Source: Streptosporangiaceae bacterium (GTDB taxonomy: Bacteria > Actinomycetota > Actinomycetes > Streptosporangiales > Streptosporangiaceae). Taken from it: DNA of 44,946 nucleotides. The DNA lies in the NCBI GenBank assembly GCA_019245115.1, contig JAFARZ010000411.1, positions 1 through 44,946 of the forward strand. The letters are read 5' to 3'. The translations under genes and the position numbers were made by a program. Positions 26,301 through 34,932 of this stretch are shown one piece after another. Below the pieces are notes generated by a model. That model did no database searches, had not been told where the DNA came from, and saw only the letters and a program-made list of their open reading frames with translations. How positions within the stretch are numbered: the stretch's first letter is position 1; each line of letters begins with the position of its first letter.

Positions 26301-27661
26301 TGGCCCTGTCGCATGCCGAGGTCGGGGTTCCCATCTGGGGTCAGTCTGATGGCCTCTTCCGTGCAGGCGATTGCCTGGATCAGATCTTCCTCGGCTGGAC
26401 CGCCTTCGCGCTGATGGATCAGCGTCCAGCCCCGGAGTTCGAGGATCTCGTACGCGGTGACCGGGCTCGCCGAACCCAGTTCCGGTATCTGGTCTAGGTG
26501 CTCGAGCGCCCTCCTCGCGTCCGCAGGAGCGGGGCCGACGGTCGTCTGGGATGCGGCCATGAGCCGTTTGTGGGCCGCATAGTCATACCGTGAAACTGCC
26601 CGCCACAGGCCATCATCAAGTCCAGAGGTGACCAGTGCCAGAGCACAATAGTAGTGGCAGTGAGTGGCTATGGCCGGGTCGCAGCCGGGCGTATTGCCGA
26701 TTGCCTCGAGCTCGGACAGCGCCAGGTCGCGGTCTTCGCCGGTGCCGCCGAGCACTGTTGATCTGAGCACTCTCATCAGCGCTGCCGCAAACCGGACGCG
26801 AAGTCGCAGCGGATCAGCGTCGGGCAGTCCGGGCTCGGCTTCGGACAGCAACCGAATCGCCTCATCTACGCGCCTGCGCAGGGCATTGCTCGTTCGGAGG
26901 GAGCCGGACAGCGTGCCGATCCGGACCGTAAGCGCGATCCCGTACCAGGCCGTTACCTCGGGGTGCCAGTGATCGTCCGCCGCGAGTATGGCCTGCAACT
27001 GGCCGAGGCGGGTGACTGCGGCGTACGCGTCGCCCTGAGCGCACACCGGGTCCATATCAGCCCGCAGGAGGTGGCTGACGCCCAGGGAATATAGCGCGGA
27101 CTCCCGATCAGATGAGTCGTCAGGGAGCAGCGCGAGGGAACGCTCGGCATACTCGATCGCATCTGTCATATCGGTAATGTCGGAGTGCTGCTCACCCCTA
27201 GCGGTAAGCATCTCGGCGAGCGCGACGAGCAGTGATGGGTCGCTGTCATCGGTATCGCAAACCGGCCGGAGAACGGATATCGCCTCATCGCGGTCCACGT
27301 CGGTCTGGTCGAGGTCATATCGGTAGGCGAGCGCTCGGCCCAGGTCCGCGGCGACGGCTAGGTCCGGATCTCCTTCGGCGGCATACCGCAGCAACCGGAT
27401 AGCGTCTTCGATGTCGTCGCGGACTCGCGGCTCGAGCTCGAAGCGCATGAGGAACAGGTAACCGAGTTCACCAGCGATCCTTCTGCTCTCGTACCCCGGC
27501 GCCATGTCAAACGCGCTGCCCATAGCCTCGATCGCACGACTGAGATCGTCCATCGCGTCGGCGAACGAAACGGCGTCATCGCCGATATTCTGGAAGAATC
27601 GCTCGGCCAGCTCGTCGGCGCGGGCAACGTGCTCACGGAAGTCATCTGGCTGAGCTTTCAT
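23351..27661 (-). CDS. TPR-CHAT caspase-like protease (operon B)
   Basis: The 1436-residue protein is a long array of helical TPR-like repeats (about residues 1-1000; for example DDIEDAIRLLRYAAEGDPDL and EEAIRLTPDGNPDLGMRQ) followed by a CHAT protease domain (about 1090-1436). CHAT landmarks are VVLVPVGKLGLVPWHAA, the His region LLHVGAHAE (H1280 and H1284) and the Cys region VLAACGTD (C1330), then GTRWPVKD. The motif lacks the Gly usual after the catalytic His (HA rather than HG), so activity should be tested rather than assumed. CHAT proteases act as effectors that cleave partner proteins once TPR modules sense an input. It starts 19 bp after the macro-domain gene. Confidence 0.88.
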   Translation of the reverse strand: MKAQPDDFREHVARADELAERFFQNIGDDAVSFADAMDDLSRAIEAMGSAFDMAPGYESRRIAGELGYLFLMRFELEPRVRDDIEDAIRLLRYAAEGDPDLAVAADLGRALAYRYDLDQTDVDRDEAISVLRPVCDTDDSDPSLLVALAEMLTARGEQHSDITDMTDAIEYAERSLALLPDDSSDRESALYSLGVSHLLRADMDPVCAQGDAYAAVTRLGQLQAILAADDHWHPEVTAWYGIALTVRIGTLSGSLRTSNALRRRVDEAIRLLSEAEPGLPDADPLRLRVRFAAALMRVLRSTVLGGTGEDRDLALSELEAIGNTPGCDPAIATHCHYYCALALVTSGLDDGLWRAVSRYDYAAHKRLMAASQTTVGPAPADARRALEHLDQIPELGSASPVTAYEILELRGWTLIHQREGGPAEEDLIQAIACTEEAIRLTPDGNPDLGMRQGQLAQIRAILAEQSGDQSGYRELIEGLTVAAEKLDRDYPLRPLVLGVLGVSVEAHDPGTPASPSDSTAAAELAERALRQIPSDHPARVQVLTRLGEALLKHSVFDHSATHLDRIRALLQDAISHPAADDTNKAMNHYLLGMVDGAAAALGGDAQRFDAAIDQLRYAAGLVPEEHWLRGSILSAISALLGNRFYVQGGLEFLDASDHYARAALQAMQAAGTSTTERAIGLECHLAIAPLRRRLGNLDRHEVLQLVEEATRRLDEVAAPLSDRHLSDLVEHARGQVRAVGSTLSAAVRTENIDRTFLAAAADLAHFVFDIPDVHPDRDDFPFALVMRGNAKVMQGCARRDLKLFNAGLAMYADALGAARAAPPERQWWPNVPTALSALGSALCVRYKLTGNRADLSNGITRLKDARREAVAGPPGLTSAVISYQLAMAYRCRDDPNLRDRRSASESGLEALRDYVRDVLLQSTADRAFDAALSAGDKASVIARWCLDADMAEAAVEALEMGRGMVLHAATTEATVPALLREVGRPDLAAEWEMADGSGPVPWDGAADPEELADSLAGLAQARLPSDLRQRVMAAIEDTEMERSLLTPPGVGEIVDALRVASVDALAYLLPGQKDVQGLGVLVGADGRVHSIPLPKLEMGPHSRVATFADAQREWLQAERAGDETAAIPARRRWRGALADMCDWAWTAGMDTLLAAVPGAQGHPARVVLVPVGKLGLVPWHAARRAGPYGAHRYACQDAIIWYAASARQYVTARRQIPRPWKAEPALVTVDNSGYWAPRAISRIHRRLYPDGLLLAGPEANSKNVRTLLPGPGSPGASLLHVGAHAEPAAHPLGSRLRLDRNESLSMTDLLHQARGRPTEIPGGLMVLAACGTDLTGRAHDEALTLATTFLALGAVGAVGTRWPVKDVPTAVFMAVLHQQLNSGHQDPAAALRATQLWMLDPDRVLPDSIDPALAEEMRTLDLDAVDTWAAYTYQGR

Positions 27662-27680
27662 ATGCGGATTACCCCGGATC

Positions 27681-28808
27681 TCAGCATTTCAGCGAGTTTG
27701 CCTCACCGTGACCCAGGTGAGCGACGATAATGTCTGCCGCTGCCCGTCGGCGGGTGACGAAGTGTATTTCCCAGCCGCCATCCTGGCTGATCTCTCGCTC
27801 CATCGTGGTCCATATCCACGCGAAGCTGACCGCTGGATCGAGGCCGCCGCGGCCTGCCCCTAGCAGCGGGAAGACCAGCGACTTCAGGCGCGGGCGGAAC
27901 AGCTCGCGTTCGGACCTGGCGATTGCGAACGTGTTGCGAACGGCTAGCGCGATCGCGGTCGGATCTATGTCGTAGTCGTTGGTGCCCAGCCTCGGCGAGA
28001 CGATCGCGGCGTGATAGATCCTGCGGATGCCCTGCTGGCTCAGGACACCGGATGAGGTGGGGGCCACTGTACCGGCAGTGACCGGCAGGCCGGGTCGGCC
28101 GTTGTCTCGCATCCAGGCGTGCAGTTCATCCCTGACCGAATCGGTGACGATGGTGCCGTCCAGTGCGCGGTCCGCCGTGGCCCGCCTGATCGCGGCAGAG
28201 ACCGACGCCTTGTACGGCTGCGGCATCTCCAGGTAGGTGTTGGTCGGGGCGACCACCACGTCCACGTCGCGTAGCAGCTCGACTGGCTCCACGTGCACAG
28301 TGACCGGGAACTTGATGTCCCCCGCAAGGTGCTCCAACGTCGTCTCGCCAGCCAGTTCCGACGGTTCCGCATCCGGATCTCGTCGGCCGGGCGCGGACTG
28401 GCAGAACTTGAGGATCTCCTCGGCGACCTGCTCGATCACCACCCGCTCGTGATATTTGCGGAATCGCTCGACGCTGACGCCGTAATCTTGCGCCGCCCGG
28501 CGACGACGATCTTGGGCGGGCCAGTCACGTGCGCCGCGATTCAGGCCGAAGGTGTGCGCCGCCGCCGAGGCGAGTGTCCCTTCGCCCAGGTTCTCGACGG
28601 CGCCCCTGAGCAATGTCTCCACGGCATGCGGCCCCCGCTCACCTGCGGGGAGGATAGCCGCGTGCTCTGCTGCAAGACGCAGCGCGGCGAGGTCGGTGTG
28701 CCGGATCCTGACCAGGCCACGTTCTCGGAGAAGCCTGAGATCGGCAACGATGTCTTCTAGCGATATGGGGTCCCGCGGTCTGGATGGGGGTCCCGGCTGC
28801 TCGGCCAC
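27681..28808 (-). CDS. Macro-domain protein with N-terminal helical module
   Basis: The 375-residue product has a helical N-terminal module (about residues 15-145, ending YGVSVERFRKYHERVVIEQV) and a C-terminal macro-like domain. Signs of the latter are a beta-strand with VVVAPTNTYLEMP, LPVTAGTVAPTSSGVLSQQG, RIYHAAIVSPRLG and FPLLGAGRGGLDP, comparable to the nucleotide-loop and Gly-rich loop of ADP-ribose-binding macro domains. Macro domains bind or process ADP-ribose, ADP-ribose-1''-phosphate and related ligands. GTG 28808 starts the frame. It is the first gene of operon B and is divergent from the GrpE-CHAT-Hsp70-RES operon, whose RES enzyme should make such a ligand. Confidence 0.72.
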   Translation of the reverse strand: MAEQPGPPSRPRDPISLEDIVADLRLLRERGLVRIRHTDLAALRLAAEHAAILPAGERGPHAVETLLRGAVENLGEGTLASAAAHTFGLNRGARDWPAQDRRRRAAQDYGVSVERFRKYHERVVIEQVAEEILKFCQSAPGRRDPDAEPSELAGETTLEHLAGDIKFPVTVHVEPVELLRDVDVVVAPTNTYLEMPQPYKASVSAAIRRATADRALDGTIVTDSVRDELHAWMRDNGRPGLPVTAGTVAPTSSGVLSQQGIRRIYHAAIVSPRLGTNDYDIDPTAIALAVRNTFAIARSERELFRPRLKSLVFPLLGAGRGGLDPAVSFAWIWTTMEREISQDGGWEIHFVTRRRAAADIIVAHLGHGEANSLKC

Positions 28809-28940
28809 AGCCCTTGAGCATGGCCCGGTTCGTCGGCCTTCGCAACTGCGAAAAGCGGACGGCTATTGGTATTTTCCACGATTTGCCATAAATCTCCGCA
28901 CTATCCCGTTACCGCCCTCGTCTATGGTGCAATTCTCGGT
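28809..28940. promoter_or_regulatory. 132-bp divergent promoter region between operons B and C
   Basis: The space between the macro-domain GTG and the GrpE-like ATG contains a small palindrome, TTCGCAACTGCGAA (28839-28852), and an AT-richer stretch at 28862-28890. It must carry the start signals of both operons. I cannot place -35/-10 boxes with certainty. Confidence 0.5.
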
Positions 28941-29597
28941 ATGGTTTTCAGCGGCGAAACCGGACCGGAAGGCTACGCGCCGGAAGGCCATGCGGTTCCA
29001 GAGGGCAAGGGGGTTTCGGAAGGTGAAGAGCGGGTTACGGACGAGCCGGACGACGGTGAGCCCGACGTGTTCGGAGAATTCCGAGCTTCGCTCACCAAGC
29101 TGGCCGGTGAGGTAGCCAGGGAACACGACCGTGCGGAAGCGAGAGAATCCGTCATTGATCGGCTGCACTCCGAGGTTGAGCGGCTCCGGGCCGGGGAGGT
29201 GCGTTCACTTCTACGGCCCGTAGTGACCGATCTGCGGCTGCTCCGGGACGATCTGGCTGCGCAAGCTCGCTCGGTGCCGGAGGGAATGACGAGGGGAGAG
29301 GTGGCAGCGCTCTTGGAATCGTACGCCGACAGCGTCGCGCTGATCCTCGAACGGTGTGGTGTCCTACCCGTTCGGCCGGTAGCGCAGGAGACGACGTTCG
29401 ACCCGCGTGAGCAGCAGGTAGTCGGCGTGGTCGGCACTGACCAAGCTGATCTGGACGGGATCGTCGCCGATGTCGTGAGCGACGGGTATGCCGACGCCGA
29501 CACCGGACGACCGATCGCGCCGGCCAAGGTGAAGGTATTCAAGGCGACGGCTGATCAGCTCGCCGGAGATGGGCCGCCGAACGGTCAGGACCTGTGA
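28941..29597 (+). CDS. GrpE-like nucleotide exchange factor (operon C)
   Basis: The 218-residue protein repeats the plan of the operon A GrpE: an acidic N-terminus rich in Glu/Gly/Pro, a coiled-coil helix (EARESVIDRLHSEVERLRAGE), a helical pair (LRLLRDDLAAQA and AALLESYADSVALILERCG) and a beta wing (ETTFDPREQQVVGVVGT to RPIAPAKVKVF). The sequences are clearly paralogous, sharing VIDxLxxEVERLRxGE, LRPxxxDLxxLRDDL and the closing xPAxVxVF. I chose ATG 28941; an upstream extension to 28866 runs into the promoter region. Its TGA overlaps the GTG start of the CHAT gene (GTGA at 29594-29597). Confidence 0.8.
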   Translation: MVFSGETGPEGYAPEGHAVPEGKGVSEGEERVTDEPDDGEPDVFGEFRASLTKLAGEVAREHDRAEARESVIDRLHSEVERLRAGEVRSLLRPVVTDLRLLRDDLAAQARSVPEGMTRGEVAALLESYADSVALILERCGVLPVRPVAQETTFDPREQQVVGVVGTDQADLDGIVADVVSDGYADADTGRPIAPAKVKVFKATADQLAGDGPPNGQDL

Positions 29598-32500
29598 CGA
29601 GCGATGGGGGAGACAGCGGGTTCTGGGAAGGTGCGCTAGCTCTAGAGGAGATCATGGCGCTCGGATACGAACACCTGGATCGGGCGGTGGGCCCGGACGG
29701 CCGCCTAGACGACATCGAGAACGCTGGCGCCGCGCTTACCGGTGCGTTGGAACGGATGCCGGCTGGGCATCCCGAGCGGCTTCGGATCACCGTACTGCTC
29801 GCTCTGCAGCAGGCGACGCACTATGCGTCGTTCCAGGGCACCGATAAGCACCGTGGCGCGGCCTTGTCGTACGCCACTGCCTGCCTAGCTTCTCCGGATA
29901 CCGACGGCAGCACGGCCGATACCTGCCGTCTCATCATCGCCTGGATGACGCTGACCAGCCGGCTGACCCGCTCGCAGCGTGCGGTCATGCGAATAAGACC
30001 GGGTCTGGAGGCCGCCCGACATGATGGCGCGGCGGCCGCTACCCTGCTCGCCGAGCTCGGAACCTTCGAGATCACGCCCGAGGACGCCGAAATCGCGGTC
30101 TCTCACCTGCGCCAGATCTCCATCGCCGATCTGGCCGACGAACAGCTACGGGGCATGGTGCCCATGCTCTGGGGCCTGGCGCTGCTCGTCCTGGCTCGTG
30201 CCGGGCGGACCACCGGCGACATCGCCCGTGTGGCCGACGACCTACGGCTCGCGGCCAGCCAGACCGCTTCCCAGACGCCTGACCACGCGGAACTGCTCAC
30301 GATACGTGCGGCGCTGCTGGCTACTCAGGCGGAGGGATCCGGCTGTTCAGACGAACGGAAATCATCCGCCGATGCCCTCCGCGATGCCGCTACCCTGCTG
30401 CCAGAGGGCCATCCAGCGCGGAGCGCCCTGCTCAGCGGCCTTGGGATGACGCTAAACCAGCGGGCTGCAGCCGCTGGGTCGGCGGACGACGCGGCTGCTG
30501 AGTCGGAGTGGATCGTGGAAACGCTGGAACGGCTGCCGCCAGATGCTCCCGACTATGAGCGCACGCTGGCGTCCGTAGCGACGCGCTTGCTCACGCTGCA
30601 GATATCGAATCGGAACGCGGTACCGGTCGACCGAGTCATCGCGCAGTTGGAGCAGGCACTGGAACGGCTGCCGCCGGACGGCCTGGCCAGACCTTTCGCC
30701 GAATTCATCTACTGGGGCGCGATCGGCATGCGGGCGGCTAAGGATCACCGGCCCGATATCGCCGACAGTGCCATCCAGCAGCTCATGCGGTGCGAGGCCG
30801 CCCTCCCAGCCGGGCATGTGTACCGTCCCTTCGCAGCCATGGGCGTGGCGTGCGGCCTCGCCGACCAGTACATCATGACCGGTGAATTGCGGCATATCGA
30901 GCGAGCCGGTGCATATCTACGGGAGGCCTTCAACCGGATCGAAGCGGAGGGAATGCCTCCCGGTACGGAACGGGCCTACGGCCACATGCTGCACCTGCGC
31001 GGTCTGCTCGGCCTGATGCTCATCCAGTACGAGCCCGCCACCCGTATTCCGGCGGAGACCGTCAATGACCTGGAACAAGCCGTTGAGCTGGTGGGGACCG
31101 GAGATCCGATGTATCCACGGATCATTGCCAACCTGGAGATGGCACGGGGCCTGAGGGGGATAAATACCGCTCGATCCGGCTCTGGCGTCCCCTTCGGGGA
31201 CTCCGAACGCAGGCCTTTCGATCGGGCCCTCGTCATGGCGGAGAGCATGAGCCGGGAACATCCCGACTTTCCTGGAATCGCTGGAGGCGCTGCGGGGAGT
31301 CTTATACTTCGTGGCGTCGCCGAACGGGACATGTCCCTGATCGGTCGAGCCATTTCGCTGGCCGCCGAGGCATGCGCTGTTCCCGGTCTTAACTTCAGGG
31401 AGCGGCCGCGGCTGCTGAACGTGCTCGGCGCAGCTATGCTCACCCGCTATCACTTCACTCGCGCCCCGCGTGACCTCAGCAACGCCATCGACCGCCTTCA
31501 GGAGGCTCGGCGAGCTGTCGAGCAGGAAACCGGTAGCCCGCATGCGGGGGACGTTATGGAGTCTCTTGCCCGTGCCTACCGGTACCGGGCTGATGTCACC
31601 AGGCTTGCACCCAGTGACTCCGATGATCAGAGGCACCAGGCCAGGGAGCGCGCCGACACGGACCGGGCGGTGGATGTCGGCCTGCTCTCCCTGCGGGAAC
31701 ATGCCGGGGACGTTCTCCTCCAGGACAGCGACGAGAACGCGCTGGCTGTAGCACGGCGCAGCGCCAGCGACGCGGTGGAGATGGCTCGCTGGTTCCTGGA
31801 TCGCGATCGGCCTGGGTCGGCCATCGCCGCGCTGGAACTGGGTCGGGCCATGGTGCTTCACGCCGCCACCACCGGTTCCGGGGTCGAGGAGGTGCTGCGG
31901 GACACGGGGCACGGCGACCTCGCCAGTGAGTGGGTCCACGAGGTATCGGCCGGGAACCCGGCCGGCGACTTGAGATATCGCATCATGACCGCCATCGAGG
32001 GATCGTCGGCCGAAGCTCGCCTGTTTTCCCCTCCGCCCCTGGCCGAGATCGCGGCGGCACTGACCGAGCGCGAGGCGGACGCTCTCGTCTACCTGCTGCC
32101 ACGCGGAGATGACGGGACCGGCCTCGGGATCGTCGTCGAGCCAGACGGACAGGTGCGGCAGCTGGCGCTTCCTGATCTGTACGCCGGTGTCGGCAGCCCC
32201 GCCGGGGCAGCCCTCCGGGCACGGCAGGAGGCCGATGCCGCGGCCGCCGATAGGCACGGCGACCCGGCGCGGCTTGCCGCGGCCAGGAAGAACTGGCTGG
32301 AGGCTCTAGGGGAGCTTTGCGACTGGGCCTGGCCAGCTGCCATCGGGCCCGTGCTTGACGCCATCCCGGCCCGCCGGGGCGGCGGATCGGGGCGTCGCCT
32401 CGTGCTCGTCCCTGGCGGCGAACTCGGCCTGGTGGCCTGGCATGCGGCGCGTCGGCCCGACGGCGGCGGTTATCGGTACGCCTGCCAGGATGCCGTCTTC

Positions 32501-33262
32501 TCCTACGCACCCTCGGCACGCCAGTTCGCCGATCTGGCGGGGCGCCAACCCCGCCTGTGGGCCCGCGATCCCGTGCTAATCTCCGATTCCGCGGCTTCCC
32601 TTTATGCCACCACGACGGGTATCCGCTATCTCCATACTGAGCACTACGCCGCAGGGTCGGTGTTCGGATACGCGCACACTCGCCTGGCCCCGGGAGTTCC
32701 GGGGTCGGCCGCCGCCACTCCCGCAGATGTGCTCGACGCGCTGCCGCACTCGATGTACCCGGGAGCGTCGTTGCTGCACTTCGGCTGTCATGGGCGTGCA
32801 CAGATACCCGTCATGACCTCGGGGCTGAGCCTGGGCCAGGGCGGAGCGATAGCGGTGCGAGATATCTTGCGGCAGGGCCGGAAACGGCAGGCGGGACAAC
32901 AGTCGGCCGACTCTGGCGGGCTGGTCGTCCTCGCGTCCTGCCTCAGTGACGTGACGGAGGCCGACTTTGACGAAGCCCTCACCCTGGCGACAGCGTTCAT
33001 CTCCGCCGGGGCAACCGGAGTGGTCGCGGCCCGGTGGACAGTGGCGGACGCCTACACCGCCCTGTTCATGACGATCTTCCATCGCTACCTGAACGGCGCG
33101 TATCCAGACCCGGCCCGAGCGCTTCGCGCCGCCCAGCTCTGGATGCTCAACCCCGGCCGGATCGTGCCGGACGGCCTGCCTACCGTACTGCGTGACGAGG
33201 CGCGAGGCTCTGTTCCAGCCGAGCCTGAGGCATGGGCGGGTTTCGCCTATCAGGGCCGGTGA
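29594..33262 (+). CDS. TPR-CHAT caspase-like protease (operon C)
   Basis: The 1222-residue protein has TPR-like helical repeats over about residues 1-850 and a CHAT domain over about 900-1222. Landmarks are RLVLVPGGELGLVAWHAARR, LLHFGCHGRAQ (H1062 and H1066, with the canonical CHG), VVLASCLSD (C1116) and ARWTVADAYTALF. The His-Cys dyad looks intact, unlike the HA variant in the operon B copy. The two CHAT proteins share order and C-terminal wording (LRAAQLWMLNP and AYQGR endings), so they are paralogues, diverged in their sensor halves. It starts with GTG overlapping the GrpE stop. Confidence 0.9.
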   Translation: MTSDGGDSGFWEGALALEEIMALGYEHLDRAVGPDGRLDDIENAGAALTGALERMPAGHPERLRITVLLALQQATHYASFQGTDKHRGAALSYATACLASPDTDGSTADTCRLIIAWMTLTSRLTRSQRAVMRIRPGLEAARHDGAAAATLLAELGTFEITPEDAEIAVSHLRQISIADLADEQLRGMVPMLWGLALLVLARAGRTTGDIARVADDLRLAASQTASQTPDHAELLTIRAALLATQAEGSGCSDERKSSADALRDAATLLPEGHPARSALLSGLGMTLNQRAAAAGSADDAAAESEWIVETLERLPPDAPDYERTLASVATRLLTLQISNRNAVPVDRVIAQLEQALERLPPDGLARPFAEFIYWGAIGMRAAKDHRPDIADSAIQQLMRCEAALPAGHVYRPFAAMGVACGLADQYIMTGELRHIERAGAYLREAFNRIEAEGMPPGTERAYGHMLHLRGLLGLMLIQYEPATRIPAETVNDLEQAVELVGTGDPMYPRIIANLEMARGLRGINTARSGSGVPFGDSERRPFDRALVMAESMSREHPDFPGIAGGAAGSLILRGVAERDMSLIGRAISLAAEACAVPGLNFRERPRLLNVLGAAMLTRYHFTRAPRDLSNAIDRLQEARRAVEQETGSPHAGDVMESLARAYRYRADVTRLAPSDSDDQRHQARERADTDRAVDVGLLSLREHAGDVLLQDSDENALAVARRSASDAVEMARWFLDRDRPGSAIAALELGRAMVLHAATTGSGVEEVLRDTGHGDLASEWVHEVSAGNPAGDLRYRIMTAIEGSSAEARLFSPPPLAEIAAALTEREADALVYLLPRGDDGTGLGIVVEPDGQVRQLALPDLYAGVGSPAGAALRARQEADAAAADRHGDPARLAAARKNWLEALGELCDWAWPAAIGPVLDAIPARRGGGSGRRLVLVPGGELGLVAWHAARRPDGGGYRYACQDAVFSYAPSARQFADLAGRQPRLWARDPVLISDSAASLYATTTGIRYLHTEHYAAGSVFGYAHTRLAPGVPGSAAATPADVLDALPHSMYPGASLLHFGCHGRAQIPVMTSGLSLGQGGAIAVRDILRQGRKRQAGQQSADSGGLVVLASCLSDVTEADFDEALTLATAFISAGATGVVAARWTVADAYTALFMTIFHRYLNGAYPDPARALRAAQLWMLNPGRIVPDGLPTVLRDEARGSVPAEPEAWAGFAYQGR

Positions 33263-33315
33263 ACATCGAGTGACAGTGATGTCTGGTGACAGCTACCACG
33301 AACCGGCGAGGTGAG

Positions 33316-34929
33316 ATGACTTTCGGAATCGATCTGGGCACGACTCATTCCTGTGTCGCGCATATCGATGACGCGGGCAAGCCGGTCATCATCAAGAGCG
33401 CCATCGGCGAGGACACGACTCCTTCGGCCGTGTATTTCGAGTCGAGGCAGAACGCGATCGTCGGCCGCGCGGCGAAGAACGAGGCCCTGCTTGCGCCAGA
33501 CTTGGTCGCGCAGCTGGTGAAGCGCGATATGGGAACCAAGGCTGAGTACATGTTCCACGGCGAGCGCCACACGCCGGAGACCGTCTCCGCGCTCATCCTG
33601 CGCGAGCTGGCCCGAACGGCCGCTGAGCACACCGGCGAGAACGTGCATGACGTGGTTATCACGGTCCCCGCGTACTTCGGAGTGGCCGAGCGCGAAGCCA
33701 CCCGGGCGGCCGGGCAGCTGGCCGGCCTGAATGTGCTCGACGTGCTGGCCGAGCCGGTCGCGGCCGCCATGCACTACCAGGCTGTGACAGGCGGGTCCGC
33801 GAGCGCGGAGCACATCTTGGTCTACGACCTCGGCGGCGGCACGTTCGACACTACGGTTATCAGCCTGGAAGGCGACGACATCGCAGTGCTGTGCACCGAT
33901 GGTGATGATCGCCTCGGCGGCGCGGACTGGGATGACGTGATCGCCGGCTACCTGCTCAGCCAGCTGGAGGCCGCGCATCCGCACCTTCGTCCCCATGATG
34001 ACCCGCAGTTCATGCAGGATTTGCTCATCTCCGCCGAACGCTTGAAGAAGGAGCTGAGCATGGTGCAGGCTCGTCGGCACATCATGCGGTTCGGCGGGTC
34101 GGTTACGCAGGTGGAGTTCACTAGGGAGCAGATGGAGGACCTGACCGCGGCGCTGCTCGAGCGCACGGTCGCCGTGACCGAACGGATGATCGCGACAGCG
34201 CGTGCCCGGGGCGTCGGGCATTTTGATGACGTCTTGCTGGTCGGCGGTATGACTCGGCTTCCGGCGGTCACCCGGATACTCAAAGAGCGGCTGGGCCTGG
34301 ACGCGCGCCACCACGATCCCGATCTCGCGGTGGCCAAAGGCGCGGCCCTGTTCGCGCTGCTGCGCCAGGTCCGTCCGGACCGCGAGCAGCCCGGCAAGGC
34401 GGAGGACGTGGCGGCCAGGACCGGTCTGACGGTCCCCGAAGTGCAGCAGATCGCCGCCAAACGAGTGACCACCGTGGTTCCCCGCGGGTTCGGGACCCGA
34501 GGGATTGACGCCACGGACCCGCTCTCGGCAACTGATCCGGTGAACGCCCGGACCATCGTGCTCCACCTGCTGCCCGCGAACACGCAGTTGCCCGCCGACA
34601 CGGGTCCGTACACGTTCTACACCGTCATCGACAATCAGCGAGCGGTGGGCGTCGAGGTGTGGGAACAAGCGGGCCCAGTGGAATCGCCGGACCTCAACGA
34701 CAACCGGAAGATCGGTGAGGGGATGCTCAGGAACCTCCCGGCCCGGCTGCCCGTGCGGACTCCCATCGAAGTCACTTTCTTTATGTCCGAGACGGGACTG
34801 CTGACCGTCCATGCCACAGAACCCCGGTCAGGCACGGATCTGCGGTTCGACCTCCAGATCGGCAACCTCGATCAAGCCGGGATGGAACAGGCGCGCAAAT
34901 CAGTCGACGGCTATGACGTGAGCGGGTGA
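33316..34929 (+). CDS. Hsp70-family chaperone lacking the helical lid (operon C)
   Basis: This 537-residue protein shows GIDLGTTHSCV, VITVPAYFGVAERE, LVYDLGGGTFDTTV and LLVGGMTRLPAV. As in the first Hsp70, a helix-like segment (VAARTGLTVPEVQQIAAKRV) replaces the canonical interdomain linker. A short substrate beta domain follows (PRGFGTRGID to LRFDLQIGNL) with a tail of only about 20 residues. ATG 33316 is chosen because GAGGTG lies just upstream and MTFGIDLG is the family start; a GTG at 33286 adds ten unrelated residues. It follows the CHAT gene by 53 bp and precedes the antitoxin candidate by 3 bp. Confidence 0.9.
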   Translation: MTFGIDLGTTHSCVAHIDDAGKPVIIKSAIGEDTTPSAVYFESRQNAIVGRAAKNEALLAPDLVAQLVKRDMGTKAEYMFHGERHTPETVSALILRELARTAAEHTGENVHDVVITVPAYFGVAEREATRAAGQLAGLNVLDVLAEPVAAAMHYQAVTGGSASAEHILVYDLGGGTFDTTVISLEGDDIAVLCTDGDDRLGGADWDDVIAGYLLSQLEAAHPHLRPHDDPQFMQDLLISAERLKKELSMVQARRHIMRFGGSVTQVEFTREQMEDLTAALLERTVAVTERMIATARARGVGHFDDVLLVGGMTRLPAVTRILKERLGLDARHHDPDLAVAKGAALFALLRQVRPDREQPGKAEDVAARTGLTVPEVQQIAAKRVTTVVPRGFGTRGIDATDPLSATDPVNARTIVLHLLPANTQLPADTGPYTFYTVIDNQRAVGVEVWEQAGPVESPDLNDNRKIGEGMLRNLPARLPVRTPIEVTFFMSETGLLTVHATEPRSGTDLRFDLQIGNLDQAGMEQARKSVDGYDVSG

Positions 34930-34932
34930 GAG

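Noticed and set aside
30917..32257. 446-codon minus-strand frame inside the operon C CHAT gene
   Set aside because: It is the antisense shadow of a well-supported CHAT protein, has no domain and only exists because of GC-biased third positions.
33250..34812. 520-codon minus-strand frame opposite the operon C Hsp70
   Set aside because: The plus strand encodes all Hsp70 motifs; the antisense frame has no recognisable fold.
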